From contig VGRU01000052.1 in assembly GCA_016875255.1 (NCBI GenBank), positions 1 to 16,621 on the forward strand: a DNA stretch of 16,621 nt. Direction: 5' to 3'. Position 1 is the stretch's first letter. Each line of letters begins with the position of its first letter. The position numbers were made by a program, and so were the translations under genes. Under the pieces are notes generated by a model that saw only the letters and a list, made by a program, of their open reading frames with translations, made no database searches and was not told where the DNA came from. This document shows, piece by piece, positions 12,644 through 16,621 of this stretch. Source of the DNA: Deltaproteobacteria bacterium. GTDB lineage: Bacteria > Desulfobacterota > BSN033 > UBA1163.

Positions 12644-13630
12644 ATGAACTTGTCAATACTTCATGAGATCTTTTCATCGATGGAACAGGGCGTCGTCTTT
12701 ATCGATGATCAAAACAAGATTGCTTATTTCAACCCAGCCGCCGAAAGGCTCCGAAATACTTCCCTCAATGAGATGCTCGGCCAGTCCATTCTTCACTGCC
12801 ATCCAAAGAAAGCCCATCCAAAGGTGATGAAAATCATCGAGGATTTAAGATCGGGAAAGGTCAAAGGGCATCACCGGATGAATCTCCAACTGGTCAAGGG
12901 GAAATTTTACGATAATACCTATTCTGCGGTCTTGGGACCGGGAAATGAATACTTGGGTGTGATTGTTGTTACGCAGGAGGTAACGGAGCGAAAAAAGGCG
13001 GAAGATGAACTCAAAGAAGCATTAATTAAACTGCAATTGGCAAATGAGGAATTGATCCGATTAGACCGGATGAAGGATGATTTTTTGTCCAATGTGAGCC
13101 ATGAATTGAAGACCCCCATGATCTCTGTAATGGGATATATCGGAATGATTCTTAAGGGGAAAGTGGGGCCTTTAACCGAACAGCAAATGAAGTTTATGGA
13201 GATTTCTTATAAAAATCTCCATAAACTTGAAAAAAATATCGACGACCTTCTGGATCTTGCGGAGATTGGAATTCGGAAGGAGGTTTATAGGTTTGAACCG
13301 ATCGATCTCGTCAAAGTCATTCAATTCTCCTGCGAGACGGTTGAACCTCTGGCGAGAGAATATCAGATAGAGATGGAAACGCCGCTTCCGCAGGAGCCAT
13401 TATTGATCACTGGGGTGCCGGATAAACTTGACCAGCTTTTCGACAACCTTCTCACCAATGCCATTAAATACAATCGCCGGGGAGGAAAGATATTTGTTAC
13501 CCTTTCGGAGAATGAGAGGTTTGATGGTCTCGTAAAAAGTCACGAAGCGAGTTTTGTTAAAATTTGGCTGCCGAAGTTATCGAGGCCAAGGGAATACTTC
13601 ATTTTATCGACAAAGATTGCTGTAGCGTAA
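12644..13630 (+). pseudogene. PAS-domain sensor histidine kinase, 3' end destroyed by an IS
   Basis: A soluble sensor kinase with no membrane segment. A PAS domain (about residues 1-115, with GVVFIDDQNKIAYFNPAAERL and an HCHPKK motif) is followed by a short coiled linker (EVTERKKAEDELKEAL). A HisKA domain carries the phospho-acceptor H153 in NVSHELKTPM. The start of the ATPase domain has the N box (DNLLTNAIKYN, residues 267-277). The native sequence stops at D294; the codons from about 13526 to the stop at 13630 belong to the inserted IS. The G1, F and G2 ATP-binding boxes are therefore missing, and the protein should not be able to autophosphorylate. The missing part is not found beyond the IS. 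No response regulator is encoded in the window. A residual role as a PAS/dimerisation fragment is possible but unsupported. Confidence 0.88.
13522..13542. repeat. IS left terminal inverted repeat
   Basis: Twenty-one bases (starting TGATGGTCTCGTAAAAAG) exactly match the reverse complement of 15403-15423. The transposase stop codon (TGA on the minus strand, 13540-13542) lies inside it. Confidence 0.93.
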
Positions 13631-15291
13631 GAAAATCGCTCTTTGAAAACATAAATAAGATCAAATAGGCCAAGATTTCCCTGTTTCTGGGCGGAATTCT
13701 CTTCGTTTTGACTGTTTTTGAACGCAACTGCCCGCAGAATATTGATGCCAGCAGCTTTTAGGGTGGCGCAGAAACTCACTGCAGCCAGTCCTCTGACCCG
13801 TAAGTGTTTCAGCCCAGTCTTTCGGTCCAGTTGCGACATCGTCCCTTCAACCCCTGCTCGGAATCGGTAGACCTCCCGAAACTCCGGGGTCTTCTCATGA
13901 GCTCTTCTTTGGGCGAGGCGAAGGGTTTTGGCATCATAGCGAAGATAATAGCCCTTCTTCCCAGATTGAACCGGACAGTCCTTTAAACGAGGACAATTCG
14001 AGCAGGTTTGACCTCCAAACACAGAAATATACTTGCTCTTTTTGTGTTTCACTTTAACGGGAGCATGCCCTTGAGGACAAGCAATGACAGTGGCCTCCTT
14101 TCTCAAGGTAAAGTCGGTCAGGGTGAGGGCGTTTTCCTGGGGTTTTCCCATGACCGGTGAAATCACCTCCACGCCCAACGATTTGGCTTTCTGGCAATTC
14201 TCATCACTGCCATAGGCGGCATCCACCAGCGCTTCTTCAGGGCCAAGACCCCGCTTCTGGGTGGCCTCGATGAGGGGAATCAGGGCATTGGTATCACTCT
14301 TGTGAGCCGACTCGACGATGACCTCCGTAATCAGGGAAAGAGTCTTCGTTTCTTCTTCCCGACAGTAGGTCTCCGAAACCTGCATCTGATACCCTTGCCC
14401 CTTGTGGCCATCATAACTGGCCTCAGGGTCGGAAGGATTTTGCAGGGAGTCCGATGGAACCTCTTTGTTGGGCTTGATCGAAACCCGTTGAACTTGGGTC
14501 TGAGCATCCTGCTCTACGTGACATTGCTCTTTAAGAAGCCGGACCATGAGCTGATAACTGCTCATCCCGATGATCTGTCCATGGTCCTTGAAACGCTCGA
14601 TCAGGAAAAACAGATCGCTTCCTAAGACCTCAAGGGTCCGGATCGATTCGGAGGGTTTGACCATAGAGAAGATCGCTTCTCCTTGTTTGGAAAAATACCG
14701 ATCCGTTAGCTCTTTGCCCAGAGCCTCAAAGAGGTCTTTGTGATGACGCTTGAGATTGATCAGAAACTTCTTGATCGTTCGGCAAAACAACCCGATCCGC
14801 CCAAGATGACGCATATTGGAGAACAGATGCACCGAATCACAGCGTTGCTTGCTCGTATCCACCGAGAAGACCTTGGCCAGCTTGTCGGTCACGCTCTCGA
14901 ACACAACACCGTAAAGATTCTGCTCGGTCAATAGGTGACGCATCGTCCAAAGGGTCTTGGGACAAAGGTAACTCTCGTCATCCGATTCATCGGTGATGCC
15001 CAGGGCATAACGCCACTCGAGATTAAAAGCAAACTGGTGAATCGTTTCCTCATCGGTGAGGTCATGCATTTGTTGAAGGATCATCACGCCCAGCATGGCA
15101 TAAAGCTCTTTGGTCGGACGGCCCATCGCCCAATGGTAGTTTTTGAAAACCTTGTTCACAGGAAGCCCCGGGACAATGTGATCTCGGAACAGTTTTCCCC
15201 AGGAGGTGTCCATCAGTTTCTTGCGCTTGGGCCCAAGAAAGGCCAATGGATCGAACATGTGAAGGGTTTTGTGGTCTTTGATATTGATCAT
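13540..15291 (-). CDS. IS1182-like DDE transposase
   Basis: Cut-and-paste type transposase, apparently intact at 583 residues. The N-terminal third is the DUF772-type helical region (GRPTKELYAMLGVMILQQMHDLTDEETIHQFAFNLEW). The likely acidic triad is D in CDSVHLFSNMRHLGRIG, D in EALVDAAYGSDEN and E in FRAGVEGTMSQLDR. SDPEASYDGHKGQGYQ is another group block. A cysteine-rich patch, CPQGHAPVK then CSNCPRLKDCPV, may bind zinc. ATG at 15291 is preferred over one 36 nt upstream because AGGGG lies about 7 nt before it. The gene ends inside the left terminal repeat, so no spare sequence lies between gene and end. No frameshift or internal stop is seen; whether it is active is unknown. Confidence 0.92.
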   Translation of the reverse strand: MINIKDHKTLHMFDPLAFLGPKRKKLMDTSWGKLFRDHIVPGLPVNKVFKNYHWAMGRPTKELYAMLGVMILQQMHDLTDEETIHQFAFNLEWRYALGITDESDDESYLCPKTLWTMRHLLTEQNLYGVVFESVTDKLAKVFSVDTSKQRCDSVHLFSNMRHLGRIGLFCRTIKKFLINLKRHHKDLFEALGKELTDRYFSKQGEAIFSMVKPSESIRTLEVLGSDLFFLIERFKDHGQIIGMSSYQLMVRLLKEQCHVEQDAQTQVQRVSIKPNKEVPSDSLQNPSDPEASYDGHKGQGYQMQVSETYCREEETKTLSLITEVIVESAHKSDTNALIPLIEATQKRGLGPEEALVDAAYGSDENCQKAKSLGVEVISPVMGKPQENALTLTDFTLRKEATVIACPQGHAPVKVKHKKSKYISVFGGQTCSNCPRLKDCPVQSGKKGYYLRYDAKTLRLAQRRAHEKTPEFREVYRFRAGVEGTMSQLDRKTGLKHLRVRGLAAVSFCATLKAAGINILRAVAFKNSQNEENSAQKQGNLGLFDLIYVFKERFSYATAIFVDKMKYSLGLDNFGSQILTKLAS

Positions 15292-15402
15292 AGGTTCCCC
15301 TGCAATTATGTTTTTCTTATACAACAAATTACCACAAACCCCTTGGGATTACAATAAAAAAACAAACCACTGTAGCATTATTTTTGAATGAATTTGACTT
15401 GC

Positions 15403-15423
15403 TGACTTTTTACGAGACCATCA
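15403..15423. repeat. IS right terminal inverted repeat
   Basis: Exact 21-bp inverted copy of 13522-13542. It ends 26 bp before the first possible start codon of the aminotransferase gene. Confidence 0.93.
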
Positions 15424-15449
15424 TAAATTAGGATTACAAAAAGAGTTGA

Positions 15450-16621
15450 ATGATGAGCTTATTTGCAAAGAGAGCTGGACTGATCGACACAGAGAATGCT
15501 TTCAAGATCGGGCCTCAAATAAGGTCCATCGAGGAACAAGGGAAAAAAGTGATCAAATGCAATCTGGGAGAGCCCGATTTTCCTGTTCCGCAGTTTATCA
15601 AAGATGAGGTCAAAAGGCAGATTGACCTGGATAATACCCATTATTGTGATCCTCAAGGGATACTTTCCCTAAGAAAGGCGATTGCGAGGCATTTGAGCGA
15701 GACCCGAGGGATTCAGGCCACCCCCGATCGGATTGTCGTTTTTCCAGGTGCGAAACCTCCCATTGGTCTATGCCAACAGACTTATTGCGATTTGGGGGAT
15801 GAGGTGATTTACCCCAGTCCGGGTTTCCCGATCTATGAATCCTTCATTCGTTATGTTGAGGCTCAACCTGTTCCTGTTCATTTGAAAGAGGAGAAGAATT
15901 TCACCCTTTCAGGAGAGGATATTGGATCTGTCATCACTGACAAGACAAAGATGATCTTTCTCAACTTTCCGTCGAATCCGACAGGAGGGGTCGCTTCTTC
16001 GGAACAGCTTCGAGATATTGCCACGGTGATTCGGAAAAGATGTTCTGAAGATGTTCGTGTCTTTTCAGACGAAGTGTATGAAAACATCCTCTTTGATGGA
16101 GCCAAACACCATAGTATCATCTCTTGTCCCGGGATGGAGAAGGTAACGATTCTGGTCAGCGGGGCTTCAAAGAGTTTTTCCTGGACAGGGGGGAGAATTG
16201 GATGGGCTCTCTTTCCCACCGTGGAGGAAGCCGAAGTCTTCAGGAATCTCAATATCAACTATTTCTCCTGCATTCCTCCGTACAATCAGGAGGGCGCTTG
16301 CCTTGCCCTGGAGTCGCCGCTCAGCCAGAATGCTATCCGCAGCATGGTGAATACGTTTCAGGAACGGAGGGGTATTGTCATCGATGGTTTGAATAGGATC
16401 AAGGGGATTCGGTGTCAGAAGCCAAAGGGGGCATTTTATGTGTTTCCAAACATTAGTGAGGTGTGTGAAAATCTGGGAATTATGGAGGCCTTTCAAAGCC
16501 TCCCTCCAGACCTACAAAAGAAAACGAGTCCTTCGACCCTTTTCCAAATGTTTCTTTTATTTGAATACCAAGTAGCAACCATGGATCGAAAATCCTTTGG
16601 TCGTATTGGAGCTGAGAGGGG
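15450..16621 (+). CDS. PLP-dependent class I/II aminotransferase, 3' end beyond the window
   Basis: A fold-type I aminotransferase of the aspartate/aromatic aminotransferase group. The visible 390 codons include the substrate-loop start NLGEPDFPVPQFI, the cofactor-stacking block YPSPGFPIYES, FLNFPSNPTGGV, the PLP-contacting FSDEVYENILF, the Schiff-base lysine K241 in SGASKSFSWTGGRIGW, and near the edge FGRIGAERG, where the carboxylate-binding arginine usually lies. Two adjacent ATGs (15450, 15453) are possible starts; AAGAG upstream is a weak ribosome site. The gene is nearly complete (family length about 390-435) but has no stop before the edge. Its substrate cannot be assigned. The IS end lies 26 bp upstream, so its native promoter was probably cut off. 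Confidence 0.9.
   Translation, partial: MMSLFAKRAGLIDTENAFKIGPQIRSIEEQGKKVIKCNLGEPDFPVPQFIKDEVKRQIDLDNTHYCDPQGILSLRKAIARHLSETRGIQATPDRIVVFPGAKPPIGLCQQTYCDLGDEVIYPSPGFPIYESFIRYVEAQPVPVHLKEEKNFTLSGEDIGSVITDKTKMIFLNFPSNPTGGVASSEQLRDIATVIRKRCSEDVRVFSDEVYENILFDGAKHHSIISCPGMEKVTILVSGASKSFSWTGGRIGWALFPTVEEAEVFRNLNINYFSCIPPYNQEGACLALESPLSQNAIRSMVNTFQERRGIVIDGLNRIKGIRCQKPKGAFYVFPNISEVCENLGIMEAFQSLPPDLQKKTSPSTLFQMFLLFEYQVATMDRKSFGRIGAER

Larger units (their letters stand above)
13522..15423 (-). mobile_element. Complete IS1182-family-like insertion sequence
   Basis: An element of about 1.9 kb, bounded by perfect 21-bp inverted repeats (13522-13542 and 15403-15423) and holding one full-length transposase gene. 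Size, single long ORF and transposase motifs fit the IS1182 group. The outermost bases read TGAT...ATCA, so the true end may lie a few bases inside the repeat, with a TGATCA-like palindromic target or a 2-bp AT duplication. No longer target-site duplication can be seen. It lies in the kinase gene and opposes it in direction. Confidence 0.9.

Noticed and set aside
13514..15432. Long target-site duplication around the IS
   Set aside because: Flanks share no direct repeat beyond a possible 2-bp AT; TGAT...ATCA is an inverted match, best read as part of the ends or a palindromic target.
15459..16496. Minus-strand ORFs opposite the aminotransferase gene (15459-15656, 15878-16258, 16167-16496)
   Set aside because: They lie opposite an open plus-strand frame with clear PLP-enzyme motifs throughout.

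Overview
This window looks like chromosomal DNA from an uncultivated, mid-GC Gram-negative bacterium, most likely Desulfobacterota (the old Deltaproteobacteria) or a close relative. The assignment is an inference from gene order: yceD-rpmF-plsX-...-fabD-fabG-acpP-fabF-rpiB-dCMP deaminase-nrdR-ribD-ribE-ribBA is a classic deltaproteobacterial run. Protein motifs agree, but no database search was possible.

Positions 112-11884 hold one long minus-strand array of housekeeping genes. Read in the direction of transcription (high to low coordinates) it encodes YceD (DUF177), ribosomal protein L32, PlsX, an acyl-CoA dehydrogenase, FabD, FabG, ACP, FabF, RpiB, a dCMP/cytidine deaminase, NrdR, RibD, riboflavin synthase and RibBA. 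The first block starts phospholipid and fatty acid synthesis. The middle links pentose phosphate and deoxynucleotide control. The last three genes, overlapping end to end, convert GTP and ribulose-5-phosphate to riboflavin. A good sigma70-type promoter lies before yceD. Two expected genes are missing from their usual places. An acyl-CoA dehydrogenase sits where fabH normally lies, and glyA is absent between rpiB and the deaminase gene.

The gaps in this array are bimodal: either overlaps or up to 27 bp, or 116-213 bp. Every long gap is filled by its own imperfect inverted repeat built from short recurring words, and the words differ from gap to gap. In two places the repeat extends into coding sequence, at the ends of fabF and of the deaminase gene. 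This pattern is the most unusual thing in the window.

Positions 11885-16621 are accessory. They hold a small minus-strand secreted protein of unknown function and a plus-strand PAS/histidine-kinase gene broken by a complete IS1182-like element (about 1.9 kb, 21-bp perfect terminal inverted repeats, intact DDE transposase). On the far side is a plus-strand PLP-dependent class I/II aminotransferase that runs off the right edge. The rest of the kinase is not found beyond the IS, so insertion was accompanied by deletion or rearrangement, or the assembly was joined at a repeat. I see no CRISPR array, tRNA, rRNA, phage or defence system. I found no convincing new multi-gene system.
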